The translations under genes and the position numbers were made by a program. Below the pieces are notes generated by a model. The model was not told where the DNA came from and did no database searches. It saw nothing but the letters and a program-made list of their open reading frames with translations. A stretch of 64,000 nt of DNA, taken from NCBI RefSeq assembly GCF_039969785.1, contig NZ_JBDVNC010000031.1, positions 1-64,000 on the forward strand, written 5' to 3'. The DNA is from Shimia sp039969785. Lineage in GTDB: Bacteria; Pseudomonadota; Alphaproteobacteria; Rhodobacterales; Rhodobacteraceae. Positions 25,398-35,419 of this stretch are shown one piece after another (the stretch's first letter is position 1; each line of letters opens with the position of its first letter).

Positions 25398-28300
25398 TTA
25401 TTCGGCGGGAACCGCTTGCTCTTCTATGGTCAGCGGCGCTGGCAGATGGGCCAGCATTTCCTTGGGGCAAACCTGAACAAAATTGTCTTTTTCAACGTCC
25501 CAGTGCTGCAGAATATCCGCGGCCTTGCGGCTGCCGGTTTCTGTGGCATGACGCTCGATCAGACCTTTCAGCTGGTTTTCCCAATGATCCACAGACACCG
25601 GACACGTCACAAGCGTTTCTGTGTTCATGACATTGTCAGCCTGCGCGTCCGGGTCATAGAGATAGGCCATGCCGCCCGTCATACCGGCACCAAAGTTAGC
25701 ACCAATCTCACCCAGAATAACCGCCACACCGCCGGTCATGTATTCGCATCCGTTTGATCCACAGCCTTCGATCACCACCTTGGCGCCCGAGTTACGTACC
25801 GCGAACCGTTCGCCAGCGCGGCCTGCCGCAAACAGATGGCCATCGGTGGCGCCGTACAGGACGGTGTTGCCGATAATCGTGTTCTCAGACGCCGTAAGCG
25901 GGCTCGCCATGGGCGGACGCACCACAATCATACCGCCGGACAGACCTTTGCCGACATAGTCGTTGGCATCGCCCGAGATTTCGATTTTCAGACCCGGCGC
26001 AGCAAACGCCCCCAACGACTGTCCGGCAGACCCGGTCAGCTTGACCGTCAGGTGGTCTTCCTGCAGCGCGTTACGCATGCCGAAATTGCGCACGATATGC
26101 GAAGAGGTACGTGTGCCCACCGTCCGATGCGTGTTTTGCACGGCATAAGACAGCTGCATTTTTTCACCGTCTTCAAGGAAGCGATGCGCATCGCGCACGA
26201 TTTCCGCGTCCAGCGTATCAGGCACGGCATTGCGGTCTTTGTTGCGGTTATAGGTAATGTCCGCAGCGCCATCGACCGTGATCAACAGTGGGTTCAGGTC
26301 CAGATCATCCAGATGCGCCGACCCGCGGCTCACCTGAGCCAACAGATCCGCCCGGCCAATCACGTCGTCCAGCGACCGTGCCCCGATCGAGGCCAGAATC
26401 TCGCGCACTTCCTGCGCGTAGAAGGTGATCAGGTTCACAACCTTGTCCGCCGATCCGGTGTATTTGGCGCGCAGATCTTCATCCTGCGTACACACACCAA
26501 CCGGACAGGTGTTGGACTGGCACTGACGCACCATGATACAGCCCATCGCGATCAGCGCGGCCGTACCGATACCGTATTCCTCGGCACCCAGCATCGCCGC
26601 CATGACAATGTCACGTCCGGTGCGCAAACCACCATCGGTGCGCAGCGTTACACGTTCCCGCAGGTTGTTCATCGCCAGAACCTGATGCGCTTCGGTCAGA
26701 CCCATTTCCCATGGCAGACCCGCGTATTTGATCGAGGTTGCAGGAGAGGCACCTGTGCCGCCATTGTGGCCGGAAATCAGGATAATATCAGCCTTGGCCT
26801 TGGCGACCCCGGCGGCAATTGTCCCAACACCTGAAGACGCCACCAGCTTGACCGTCACTTTACAGCGCGGGTTGATCTGTTTCAGATCGTAAATCAGCTG
26901 GGCAAGGTCTTCGATGGAATAGATGTCGTGGTGCGGTGGCGGTGAAATCAGCGTCACGCCTTTGGTCGAATGACGCAAACGCGCGATCAGGTCGGTCACT
27001 TTCATGCCCGGCAATTGCCCGCCTTCACCCGGTTTCGCACCCTGCGCCACCTTGATTTCCAGCTCTTCACACTGGTTCAGGTATTCAGCAGTTACGCCAA
27101 ACCGGCCTGATGCGACCTGCTTGATTTTGGCCGATGGGTTGTCCCCATTTGGTTCCGGCACGAAATGCGCCGGATCTTCGCCGCCTTCGCCGGAATCCGA
27201 CTTGGCACCAATCCGGTTCATCGCCACGTTCAGTGTTTTATGCGCCTCGGGCGACAACGCCCCCAGCGACATGCCCGGCGTCACAAAGCGTTTGCGGATC
27301 GCCGTGATCGATTCAACCTCTTCCAACTGGATCGCTTCGCCCAGTGGTTTGAAATCCAGCAAATCGCGCAGGTGAATCGGAGGATTGGACTGCATAGACT
27401 TCGAATATTGCTTCCACATCTGGTACGATGCTTTGTTACAGGCGGCCTGCAACATGTGCATCGTCTGCGCGCCCCACGCATGGGTTTCGCCCGATTTACG
27501 CGACTTATAGAACCCACCAATCGGCAACACGTCCTGACCACTCAGCCAGCCTTTGGCGTGAACCTTTTCGACTTTGCGCTGAATGCCGCTGACACCAATG
27601 CCGGAAATGCGGCTTGTCATGCCGGGGAAATACTCCGCGCACATGGCGCGGCTCAGACCAACCGCCTCAAAGTTCAGACCGCCGCGATAGGATGAGATCA
27701 CCGAAATACCCATTTTGGCCATGATCTTGAGAAGACCCTGATCAATGGCTTCGCGATACCGCGAAACGTTTTCGGTCAGCGTGCCGTCAGCCAGCCCCCG
27801 GTCAATCCGGTCGGCCAGCGTGTCTTCGGCCAGATAGGCGTTCACAACCGTGGCGCCTGCCCCGATCAACACGGCAAAGTAATGCGGGTCAATACATTCA
27901 GCAGACCGCACGTTCAGCGAGCTGAACGTCCGCAGACCATTGCGGGTCAGATGGCTGTGCACAGCGCTGGTCGCGAGGATCATCGGCATCGCAATTCTGC
28001 CGTCGCTCTGCGCCTCGTCGCTCAGCACGATATGACCTGCACCGCTGCGCACCGCGTCTTCGGCTTCAGTGCGAATGCGTTCCAGACCGATCCGCAACGC
28101 GCCATCACCAGCACCAGCATCAAAAGTACAATCGATCCGCACAACAGTATTTTCAAAGGCATTCAGCAGGTGGTCAAACTGAGCATTGCCCACAAACGGG
28201 CTGTCCAGCATCACGATTTCCGTCTGGCTGCCATCCTCGTCCAGCACGTTCTTGAGGTTCCCAAACCGGGTCTTCAGGCTCATCACGCGGAATTCACGCA

Positions 28301-29936
28301 GCGAGTCGATGGGCGGGTTTGTCACCTGACTAAAGTTCTGACGGAAAAAGTGGCTGAGCGGGCGATACTTGCGCGACAGCACCGCGCTGGGCGTGTCGTC
28401 CCCCATCGAAGCCAGCGCTTCTTTGGCATCTTCGGCCATCGGCGCCAGAATTTGCTCAATTTCCTCCATGCTGAAGCCCGCAGCAATCTGACGTTTGCGC
28501 AGCTCTTCACCACCAAAGGTCGGCTTTTCTTCGACCTGACCTAATTCAGTCGCCAGATTGCGGATCTTGCCAACCCAGCTCCCATAGGGGCGTGCATTGG
28601 CCAGTTTATTCTTCATCTCGGTGTCGTGGTACAGTTTGCCTTCGGCCATATCGACGGCCAGCATCTGTCCCGGACCCAAGGCGCCCTTTTCGATGACGTC
28701 GAATTCGTCAATCGGCACCATTCCGGCCTCGGAACCCGCAATTAACAGCCCGTCGCCCGTCACAACATAGCGCATCGGGCGCAGTCCGCTGCGGTCCAGT
28801 CCGGCGCAAACCCAACGCCCATCGGTCATCGCCAGAGCGGCCGGGCCGTCCCACGGTTCCATGACCGAGTTGCAATAGGAATACATATCGCGCCACGCCT
28901 GCGGCAATTCCACCGCCTGCTTGGACCAGCTTTCCGGCACCAGCATGGTTTTCGCCATCGGCGCTGAGCGGCCCGCGCGCACCATCATTTCGAACACAGC
29001 ATCCAACGCCGCAGAATCCGAACTTCCGCCCGGCACAATCGGTTTGATGTCGTCGGCCATGTCACCAAACGTGGCCGAAGCCAGGCGGATCTCGTGGCTT
29101 TTCATCCAGTTCAGGTTGCCCTTCAACGTGTTGATCTCGCCGTTATGGGCCAACATGCGGAATGGCTGCGCCAACCACCATTGCGGGAACGTATTGGTCG
29201 AATAGCGCTGGTGATAGATCGCAAACGCCGATTCAAACCGCTCGTCCTGAAGGTCGGGGTAGAAAACAGCGACCTGTTCGGCCAGCATCATGCCCTTATA
29301 AATGATTGACCGGCACGACAACGACGCCACATAGAGCCCGTTGATATTGCCTGCGGCAGCCGCTTTTTCGATCCGGCGACGGATCACATACAGCTCGCGC
29401 TCAAACGTTTCCTCGTCGACACCCTTGGAGTTCGAGATCAAAATCTGTTCGATCTCAGGACGCGTCGCATTGGCCTTTTCACCCAAACAAGTGATGTCGA
29501 CCGGCACGTGGCGCCAGCCATAGATGCCATAGCCCATTTTCAGAACTTCGGACTCAACGATGGTCCGGCAGGCTTCCTGTGCGCCATGATCGGTACGCGG
29601 CAGAAACACCTGACCCACAGCCATCAGCTGATCCATATGGGGTTCATGGCCGGTCCGGCGGATCTGATCATAAAAGAAATGCACCGGAATTTGCACGTGG
29701 ATACCCGCGCCATCGCCGGTTTTGCCATCCGCATCCACAGCACCCCGGTGCCAGATCGCTTTAAGCGCAGTGATCCCGGCCTCAACAACCTTGCGGCTGG
29801 GCTTACCATCGACCGACACAACCAGACCAACCCCACATGAGGAATGCTCTTCCTCTTGCGTATAAAGCCCGTTCTCGGCCATCCATGTCCGCTTGGCTTC
29901 TTCCTCGCGAACCCAGTTTTCATCATATTTGGTCAT
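25398..29936 (-). CDS. gltB: Glutamate synthase (NADPH) large subunit
   Basis: 1512 residues, the normal length for bacterial GltB, which makes glutamate from glutamine and 2-oxoglutarate. The N-terminal amidotransferase nucleophile Cys is in EEHSSCGVGLV, with a short propeptide before it. The FMN/2-oxoglutarate synthase domain contains GEGGEDPAHF and the 3Fe-4S cluster Cys pattern CQSNTCPVGVC; the C-terminal glycine-rich beta-helix domain (GGVAVILGEIGANFGAGMTGG) is intact. It is last in a minus-strand group gltD, hypothetical, GFA protein, gltB, and is followed by a terminator. Works with GltD in the cytoplasm in ammonium assimilation. Confidence 0.97.
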   Translation of the reverse strand: MTKYDENWVREEEAKRTWMAENGLYTQEEEHSSCGVGLVVSVDGKPSRKVVEAGITALKAIWHRGAVDADGKTGDGAGIHVQIPVHFFYDQIRRTGHEPHMDQLMAVGQVFLPRTDHGAQEACRTIVESEVLKMGYGIYGWRHVPVDITCLGEKANATRPEIEQILISNSKGVDEETFERELYVIRRRIEKAAAAGNINGLYVASLSCRSIIYKGMMLAEQVAVFYPDLQDERFESAFAIYHQRYSTNTFPQWWLAQPFRMLAHNGEINTLKGNLNWMKSHEIRLASATFGDMADDIKPIVPGGSSDSAALDAVFEMMVRAGRSAPMAKTMLVPESWSKQAVELPQAWRDMYSYCNSVMEPWDGPAALAMTDGRWVCAGLDRSGLRPMRYVVTGDGLLIAGSEAGMVPIDEFDVIEKGALGPGQMLAVDMAEGKLYHDTEMKNKLANARPYGSWVGKIRNLATELGQVEEKPTFGGEELRKRQIAAGFSMEEIEQILAPMAEDAKEALASMGDDTPSAVLSRKYRPLSHFFRQNFSQVTNPPIDSLREFRVMSLKTRFGNLKNVLDEDGSQTEIVMLDSPFVGNAQFDHLLNAFENTVVRIDCTFDAGAGDGALRIGLERIRTEAEDAVRSGAGHIVLSDEAQSDGRIAMPMILATSAVHSHLTRNGLRTFSSLNVRSAECIDPHYFAVLIGAGATVVNAYLAEDTLADRIDRGLADGTLTENVSRYREAIDQGLLKIMAKMGISVISSYRGGLNFEAVGLSRAMCAEYFPGMTSRISGIGVSGIQRKVEKVHAKGWLSGQDVLPIGGFYKSRKSGETHAWGAQTMHMLQAACNKASYQMWKQYSKSMQSNPPIHLRDLLDFKPLGEAIQLEEVESITAIRKRFVTPGMSLGALSPEAHKTLNVAMNRIGAKSDSGEGGEDPAHFVPEPNGDNPSAKIKQVASGRFGVTAEYLNQCEELEIKVAQGAKPGEGGQLPGMKVTDLIARLRHSTKGVTLISPPPHHDIYSIEDLAQLIYDLKQINPRCKVTVKLVASSGVGTIAAGVAKAKADIILISGHNGGTGASPATSIKYAGLPWEMGLTEAHQVLAMNNLRERVTLRTDGGLRTGRDIVMAAMLGAEEYGIGTAALIAMGCIMVRQCQSNTCPVGVCTQDEDLRAKYTGSADKVVNLITFYAQEVREILASIGARSLDDVIGRADLLAQVSRGSAHLDDLDLNPLLITVDGAADITYNRNKDRNAVPDTLDAEIVRDAHRFLEDGEKMQLSYAVQNTHRTVGTRTSSHIVRNFGMRNALQEDHLTVKLTGSAGQSLGAFAAPGLKIEISGDANDYVGKGLSGGMIVVRPPMASPLTASENTIIGNTVLYGATDGHLFAAGRAGERFAVRNSGAKVVIEGCGSNGCEYMTGGVAVILGEIGANFGAGMTGGMAYLYDPDAQADNVMNTETLVTCPVSVDHWENQLKGLIERHATETGSRKAADILQHWDVEKDNFVQVCPKEMLAHLPAPLTIEEQAVPAE

Positions 29937-29965
29937 TGGGGCTCTCCTTCTTCCGAGGGCGCGAA

Positions 29966-30370
29966 CTACGCGATCGTCTCGGCCCTGGTCAATTGAATTC
30001 TTGTTTCCGGGAACGCGTGTACACAGGTCTTCTGATCCACAAAAAATTCGCGTTCCAAAGTCAAATCGTCGGTGTCGTCAAACAGACCCGCCGAAAGGTT
30101 AATCCGATCCGTACCCAGCGCCTTGTACCAAAGCGCGGTGCCGCAACGATTGCAGAACCCGCGCTCGGCCCAGTCCGAGCTTTGGATGGTAGAGACGGCA
30201 GACATGTCCGCGACGCTCAGGTCAGCTTGCTTGAGCGGCACACCCAGAAACCGGCTTCCGGTCCAGCGGCGGCACATGTCGCAATAGCAGGAGTTGAACT
30301 TTGCCGGTGTGTCTTTCACGGCGAATGTCACCGCGCCACACATGCATTGTCCTGTTTTCGGGCCACTCAT
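29966..30370 (-). CDS. GFA/CENP-V-family zinc protein
   Basis: 134 residues of the glutathione-dependent formaldehyde-activating (GFA) fold. The zinc-binding cysteines are visible as GQCMCGAVTF, SCYCDMCRRW and GFCNRCGTALWY. The ATG at 30370 follows the upstream gene's stop by a few bases; a GTG 15 bp earlier would overlap that gene. Family members are annotated as formaldehyde-activating but most have no proven activity. It sits 29 bp before gltB and is probably cotranscribed with it. Confidence 0.8.
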   Translation of the reverse strand: MSGPKTGQCMCGAVTFAVKDTPAKFNSCYCDMCRRWTGSRFLGVPLKQADLSVADMSAVSTIQSSDWAERGFCNRCGTALWYKALGTDRINLSAGLFDDTDDLTLEREFFVDQKTCVHAFPETRIQLTRAETIA

Positions 30371-30374
30371 CTCG

Positions 30375-31040
30375 TCACCCCTCACAACCGAAATTTGAGG
30401 TCACGCTCAGAAAGCCGTCTTCACCGGGCATTGCGATCTGGCGCGGTGTCCATTCCAGACGGCTGGCATTTCCGAATTGTTCAACATCGGCTGACCCTTC
30501 GATAAACAGACGGCCGTCCGGCGTGGCATAGGTGACAAAATCGTATTGCGCGGTCACACCATTCTTTCGAACGGTCATATTGCGCGTCACGGACCCCACG
30601 CGCAGCGTGTGGCCATTCAGCTCAACTTCCGCGTCGCTCATGCGCATTTGCGAAACAACGTCCAGCTTGTTGTCCTTCAGAACGCCGGTCGCAAACCCGT
30701 ACTCGCGTGCGCCCAGACTTTCGCCGGTTTCAAGCGCTTGGGTCAGCGATGCCTCTGGTGCGGTTCCCGGGCTGGCCAGCACGGAATTTGTGTTGCCGTC
30801 CGCCACATATTTCAAAAGATCCCAGTCCGGGCCGAACACATGCGTGTCGGTCAGCCTTGTCTTGTAAAATGAATATACCTCGGTGCGGTCTCCGCATCTG
30901 ACATAGTTGGACACGATACAGCTGTCGCGATGAACAGTGGCATAAGCTTCGCAACCTTCGCCCACGGCCATCGTCTGGGCCGCAAGCGACGATCCGGTCA
31001 GAATCGCAATCCCGAAACTTAGGGCAGTTACCTTGCGCAT
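30375..31040 (-). CDS. Hypothetical secreted protein between gltD and gltB
   Basis: 221 residues with a signal peptide (MRKVTALSFGIAILTGSSLAAQ, cleavage near residue 21). The mature part contains cysteines in GEGCEAYATVHRDSCIVSNYVRC and a final SNFGCEG, probably disulfide-bonded in the periplasm, followed by mixed beta-rich sequence. I do not recognise a named domain. It lies 110 bp after gltD and a few bases before the GFA gene on the same strand, so it may be cotranscribed with glutamate synthase genes without being functionally related. Confidence 0.7.
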   Translation of the reverse strand: MRKVTALSFGIAILTGSSLAAQTMAVGEGCEAYATVHRDSCIVSNYVRCGDRTEVYSFYKTRLTDTHVFGPDWDLLKYVADGNTNSVLASPGTAPEASLTQALETGESLGAREYGFATGVLKDNKLDVVSQMRMSDAEVELNGHTLRVGSVTRNMTVRKNGVTAQYDFVTYATPDGRLFIEGSADVEQFGNASRLEWTPRQIAMPGEDGFLSVTSNFGCEG

Positions 31041-31150
31041 AGCCTGGTCCTTTCCACTATTGATCAGTCAGCTTTGTTGTCGTTTCTGCGCCGCCTGTCC
31101 TGACGGCGCACCGACACAATACCGACGCGATACCGACGCTGTGCCGATCC

Positions 31151-32584
31151 CTATTCTGCGGCCACGGCAGTTGCGGCGCCGAACGAGTTCAGGATCGCAT
31201 CGGCGCAGTCACGCCCATCCTTGATCGCCCAGACAACCAGACTTGCGCCACGTACGATGTCACCCACCGCATAGACGCCATCCAGCTCGGTTGCGCCGGT
31301 TGTGAACTGTGCCTTGACGGTGCCCCAACGGGTCACTTCCAGCGCCGGTTCATCCCAAAGTGTGGGCAGGTCTTCGGGCTCGAAACCCAATGCCTTGATC
31401 ACCAGATCCGCATCTTCAACGTAATCGGCACCTTCGATCACCTCAGGGCTTTGACGGCCCGAAGCGTCGGGCTGTCCCAGACGCATCTTCTGCACCATCA
31501 CACCTTTGACCGGATCACCGGCAAAGCCTTTGGGCGCTGACAGCCAGACAAATTCCACGCCTTCTTCTTCGGCGTTCTGCGTTTCGCGCTGCGATCCCGG
31601 CATATTGGCCCGGTCACGGCGATACAGACATTTGACGCTTTCTGCGCCCTGACGGATCGCTGTGCGCACACAGTCCATTGCAGTGTCACCGCCACCGATC
31701 ACAACAACCTTTTTGCCTTCGGCGTTCAGTTCGCCGCTTTCAAACTCGGCCACAGTGTCGCCAAAGCTCAATCGGTTCGACGCAGTCAGATAATCAATCG
31801 CCTTAACAATACCCCCGGCACCAGCGCCAGGGCCTTGTAAATCACGGCTTTTGTAAACACCCGTGGCAATAACCACGGCGTCATGCGCGTCGCGAATTTC
31901 GGCAAAGCTGATGTCTTTGCCCACTTCGCAATTCTGCTTAAAGGTCACGCCGCCCTGTGCCAGCTGATCATTGCGGCGCATGACGATGTCTTTTTCCAGC
32001 TTAAATCCGGGGATACCATAGGTCAGCAATCCACCGGCACGGTCATGGCTATCATATACAGTGACCTGCACGCCCGCACGACGCAGACGATCCGCAGCGG
32101 CCAATCCGCCGGGGCCAGCACCAATGATGCCAACGCTTTCTGTGCGTTCCTGAGTCGGAGACGGCGGCTTGACCCAGCCATTGTCCCACGCGGTATCTGT
32201 GATGTATTTTTCAACAGCACCAATGGTCACTGTTTCGTGGCCAGATTGCTCAATCACGCAATTGCCTTCGCACAAACGGTCCTGCGGGCAGATGCGGCCA
32301 CAGATTTCCGGGAATGTGTTGGTGGCCTGGCTGATGCTATACGCTTCTTCCAAACGACCCGTCGCGGTCATGTTCAGCCAATCGGGAATGTTGTTGTGCA
32401 ATGGACAATGCGATTGGCAATACGGCACACCGCATTGCGAACAGCGGCTCGCCTGTTCTTCGGCCTTGGCCTTTGCGAACTCAGCGTATATCTCATCGAA
32501 ATCCTGTTTCCGTACAGTCGCGTCACGCTTATCAGGCATGTCACGTTCCACAGATACAAATTTGAGCATAGGTTGCTTAGCCAC
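31151..32584 (-). CDS. gltD: Glutamate synthase small subunit
   Basis: 477 residues from a GTG start. The N-terminal 4Fe-4S region carries CSQCGVPYCQSHCPLHNNIPDW and CGRICPQDRLCEGNC; the FAD site is IIGAGPGGLAAADRLRRAG and the NADPH site VVIGGGDTAMDCVRTAIRQGA. The frame opens further upstream, but GGGAG lies about nine bases before the GTG at 32584 (giving MAKQPMLKFV), the best-supported start. The protein passes electrons from NADPH to GltB. It is the first gene of the minus-strand group ending in gltB. Confidence 0.95.
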   Translation of the reverse strand: MAKQPMLKFVSVERDMPDKRDATVRKQDFDEIYAEFAKAKAEEQASRCSQCGVPYCQSHCPLHNNIPDWLNMTATGRLEEAYSISQATNTFPEICGRICPQDRLCEGNCVIEQSGHETVTIGAVEKYITDTAWDNGWVKPPSPTQERTESVGIIGAGPGGLAAADRLRRAGVQVTVYDSHDRAGGLLTYGIPGFKLEKDIVMRRNDQLAQGGVTFKQNCEVGKDISFAEIRDAHDAVVIATGVYKSRDLQGPGAGAGGIVKAIDYLTASNRLSFGDTVAEFESGELNAEGKKVVVIGGGDTAMDCVRTAIRQGAESVKCLYRRDRANMPGSQRETQNAEEEGVEFVWLSAPKGFAGDPVKGVMVQKMRLGQPDASGRQSPEVIEGADYVEDADLVIKALGFEPEDLPTLWDEPALEVTRWGTVKAQFTTGATELDGVYAVGDIVRGASLVVWAIKDGRDCADAILNSFGAATAVAAE

Positions 32585-32805
32585 GGCAGCTTTCTCCCGA
32601 TCCACTTCAGTGCAGCGTGTTTAAGCAAAAACGAAACAAGATAAAAGTCAAAAGTACTGACCTAAATTCACTATTTTTGCCCACGGGCGCGCGGGATTTC
32701 GCTGCAATGCGGTATTTTTCCGGCCGAACCGGACCTAAAAAACAACTTTCCTTTTATTTTCTGTAACTTATACCTTTACCTCATCACCGCCACCCGCGAG
32801 GCCCA

Positions 32806-33609
32806 ATGTCGCTGTTTCACATTATACTGGTGGCTCTTATTCAGGGCGTCACCGAATTTCTGCCGGTCAGCTCCTCAGGCCACCTGATTCTGCTGCCGAA
32901 TCTCACCGGGCTACAAGATCAGGGACAGGCTATTGACGTGGCTGTGCACATGGGCACCCTTGGGGCTGTGGTGCTGTTCTTCTGGTCAGATGTGCGCGCC
33001 GCCATTCTGGGATTGCCACGCCTGATGACCGGGCGCAGGGACACACCGGGATCACAGCTGGCGTTTCTTCTGATTGTCGCAACGATACCGGTCATCCTTG
33101 CGGGCCTTGTTCTCAAACTCACAGGTCTGGACGACGCGATGCGATCGGTTGCGGTCATCGGTTGGGCGATGCTGGTGTTCGGTATTGTGCTCTGGTGGGC
33201 CGACCAATACGGCGGCAGCACAAAAACCAAAAGCGACTGGACCTTGCGTGACGCGCTGATCATGGGCGTTTGGCAGGCGGTGGCGCTGATCCCCGGAACA
33301 TCGCGATCCGGGATCACCATCACCGGTGCCCGAAATCTGGGATACACCCGTCATGACGCAGCCAAACTGTCTATGCTGATGTCTATCCCCACGATCATCG
33401 CCAGCGGTGTACTGCTTGGCATCGAAGTTGCCGGACAAGCTAACGTTGAGGTCGCACGAGACGGTGCCATCGCCGCCGCGATCTCCTTTGTCGCCGCCCT
33501 CTTCGCGCTCAGCTTTATGATGCGCCTTTTGCAGGCGGTCAGCTTTACGCCATATGTGATTTACCGAGTGTTTCTGGGGCTGATTCTGCTTGGTTTCGCA
33601 TACAGTTAG
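32806..33609 (+). CDS. uppP: Undecaprenyl-diphosphatase
   Basis: 267 residues, polytopic, matching UppP/BacA, which recycles undecaprenyl pyrophosphate to the monophosphate carrier for peptidoglycan synthesis. The two catalytic segments are QGVTEFLPVSSSGHLIL near the N-terminus and PGTSRSGITITGARNLG in the middle. GAGG precedes the ATG. It is divergent from gltD, with a 221-bp AT-rich gap that should hold both promoters. A hairpin follows its stop. Confidence 0.95.
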   Translation: MSLFHIILVALIQGVTEFLPVSSSGHLILLPNLTGLQDQGQAIDVAVHMGTLGAVVLFFWSDVRAAILGLPRLMTGRRDTPGSQLAFLLIVATIPVILAGLVLKLTGLDDAMRSVAVIGWAMLVFGIVLWWADQYGGSTKTKSDWTLRDALIMGVWQAVALIPGTSRSGITITGARNLGYTRHDAAKLSMLMSIPTIIASGVLLGIEVAGQANVEVARDGAIAAAISFVAALFALSFMMRLLQAVSFTPYVIYRVFLGLILLGFAYS

Positions 33610-33631
33610 GGCGGATCAATCGACCCGCCCT
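33608..33631. terminator. Hairpin between convergent uppP and NDUFA9-like genes
   Basis: AGGGCGG (33608-33614) pairs with CCGCCCT (33625-33631) across a 10-base loop, overlapping the end of uppP. Lying between convergent genes it may serve both strands. Confidence 0.6.
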
Positions 33632-33660
33632 TAAATCCGTATCAATTTCCAACAAGCGTA

Positions 33661-34641
33661 TCAGACGCTGAGATTCTTAGCTGAATTCTTGATCGCGTCG
33701 TATTGCCCTGTCGGGCGATACCGCCAAAGGTACTCGCTGAGGATCGATTCTGGCGCGGTGGGTTGGATGCCCAGCTCGGCAAACCCCTGCGCGCCCTCAG
33801 ACACGATGTTATCATTGTGCAACAGCTTCACCTGATCGCGGGTCAGAATTTTGTTGTCCACCAGACCGAACAGAACCTTGCTGGCCATGTCGAAACCCCA
33901 GCCCATCATGCGGCCAACGCCAAAGGGCAGGTTCACGACAATCTTGGTTCTCAGAATTTCCTTGAGGATAACATCGACCCATCCCCGCAAGGATTTCACC
34001 TCGGGTCCGCCAAGCTCAAAAAGCCCTTCTGCTTTGCCTGTGACACCCATGACCGCTGCTTGCGCGACGTCGTCCACGAAAACCGGCTGGAACATTGTAT
34101 CGCCACCAATCAGCGGCAAAAACGGCCCCATGCGTGCCATTGACGCGAAACGATTAAAGAACTGATCATCCTGACCAAACACAACCGAGGGACGCAGGAT
34201 CATGGCACCGGGCATATGGGCCAGAACGCCAGCCTCGCCTGCTGCTTTGCTCTGTGCATAGTCGCTGTCGGATGCGGTATCGGTTCCGATCGCAGAGATA
34301 TGCACCATGCGTGCGACGTCATTGGCGGCGGCAATCCGGGCGATACGTTCGGCGCCGTCTGCCTGCACGGCGTCAAACGTGTTCTTACCGCTGTTATCTA
34401 GAATTCCAACACAGTTCACCACGGCGTCCGCGCCGTTCATCACAGCCGCAACCGACGCGTCATCGCGAATGTTGCAAAACACCGGCTCAACCTGACCAAC
34501 AGTGCCGTAAGGTTTTACAAACATTGCCTCGTTCGGACGGCGCACCGCAACGCGCACGCGCCAGCCCTCTTTGGCCATGCGTTGTGCAATGTGGCGTCCA
34601 ACAAAACCAGAACCGCCGTAGATGGTGACAAGTTTCGACAT
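33661..34641 (-). CDS. NDUFA9-like atypical SDR (complex I-associated NAD(P)-binding protein)
   Basis: 326 residues. The Rossmann motif IYGGSGFVGRHIAQRMA near the N-terminus, VNCVGILDNSG, and ILRPSVVFGQDDQFFNRFASMARMGPFLPLIGGG-like sequence followed by QPVFVDDVAQAA are those of the NDUFA9/39-kDa complex I subunit-like family found in alphaproteobacteria. The ATG at 34641 is chosen because GGAGG lies six bases before it; five further upstream codons are open. The catalytic Tyr-Lys pair of classical dehydrogenases is not clear (SDYAQSKAAGE is the equivalent region), consistent with a non-catalytic or quinone-related role. Confidence 0.82.
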   Translation of the reverse strand: MSKLVTIYGGSGFVGRHIAQRMAKEGWRVRVAVRRPNEAMFVKPYGTVGQVEPVFCNIRDDASVAAVMNGADAVVNCVGILDNSGKNTFDAVQADGAERIARIAAANDVARMVHISAIGTDTASDSDYAQSKAAGEAGVLAHMPGAMILRPSVVFGQDDQFFNRFASMARMGPFLPLIGGDTMFQPVFVDDVAQAAVMGVTGKAEGLFELGGPEVKSLRGWVDVILKEILRTKIVVNLPFGVGRMMGWGFDMASKVLFGLVDNKILTRDQVKLLHNDNIVSEGAQGFAELGIQPTAPESILSEYLWRYRPTGQYDAIKNSAKNLSV

Positions 34642-34817
34642 TTTGGGCCTCCGCACAATTAAATGTTAGTTCGGAATAACGCTGACACGCCTTGGGAACA
34701 AGCCGCAAACACATACCCGCGACAAGAATCCTCAGGCTGTCGCGTCGGCGGTAGCAAAAAGTTTTTATCTTAAATGGCAAGCGCGTCACGATTTTCTCAA
34801 TATTCAGAAAAACATCG

Positions 34818-34846
34818 TTGACACCACACCCCCTCGGGTCTAAATG
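34818..34846 (+). promoter_or_regulatory. Promoter of tRNA-Leu
   Basis: TTGACA at 34818-34823 is followed after 17 bp by TAAATG at 34841-34846, placing the transcription start a few bases before the tRNA at 34865. Confidence 0.65.
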
Positions 34847-34864
34847 CCAGCTTCACCAACCCGT

Positions 34865-34951
34865 GCCCAGATGGCGGAATTGGTAGACGCGCTAGCTTCA
34901 GGTGCTAGTGTCCGTATGGACGTGGAGGTTCGAGTCCTCTTCTGGGCACCA
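34865..34951 (+). tRNA. tRNA-Leu, anticodon CAG
   Basis: 87 bases including the encoded CCA. Acceptor arms GCCCAGA and TCTGGGC pair perfectly, the D-arm contains GGTAGAC, the anticodon arm reads GCTAG-CTTCAGG-TGCTAG giving CAG, there is a long variable arm typical of leucine tRNAs, and the T-arm contains GTTCGAGTC. Its last 16 bases are duplicated at 46306-46321, marking it as the attachment site of a genomic island. Confidence 0.95.
34936..34951 (+). repeat. Attachment site repeat, tRNA-proximal copy
   Basis: CCTCTTCTGGGCACCA forms the 3' end of tRNA-Leu and is repeated exactly at 46306-46321, next to the integrase gene. Confidence 0.8.
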
Positions 34952-35419
34952 TAACAAGGTCGTATTGCCCTTATTATTAAAGCTCTGAGAAGCAGGGTCT
35001 GGTCTCAACCCCACATTTACCCCCACATTTGCTGCGTATCACCGCTATTTGTTGGGTGCAACCGGGCGGTTCTTGAAAAATGCACCGGAGATTTTTCCAG
35101 TGGGCATTGATAGAGATGACTGCCCGCCTTGAAGGGCAAGGGGGTGTCGGGCGTCATCGGGCGAGTTGGCCAGGCTTTGACTTATCCAGTGCCTGACCCG
35201 GTCAATCCGACTGTTAATATTATGGGTACACTCTCGGACAGCGCAGCTTTTCAGCCATGGCATCACGCCCAGCGCGTTCGCCCAGTTGATCTTGAAGGCT
35301 TAGATCCTCGAACACCGTGAAGGCCCCCCGGGGCAGGTGCCCGATGCCATCCCACTGCGCCATGGCGATACACCGTTCGTGGTGACACTGGGCAGGGGTC
35401 AGCTTGCCGTCGCTCAGCA
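34952..35419. other. Island left end with no recognisable gene
   Basis: Short open frames occur on both strands but none has a convincing start, codon pattern or family motif. The part next to 35420 may include the missing N-terminal region of the IS3 transposase in decayed form; I could not align it by eye. Confidence 0.3.

Noticed and set aside
25836..26834. Long plus-strand open frame (332 codons) opposite gltB
   Set aside because: Lies entirely antisense to a fully conserved gltB; rich in Arg/His from the complementary codon pattern and without motifs or a ribosome site.
34981..35040. Short repeats of CCCCACATTT near the island's left end as a second attachment site
   Set aside because: Only two partial copies, and the exact 16-bp tRNA repeat next to the integrase explains the ends better.
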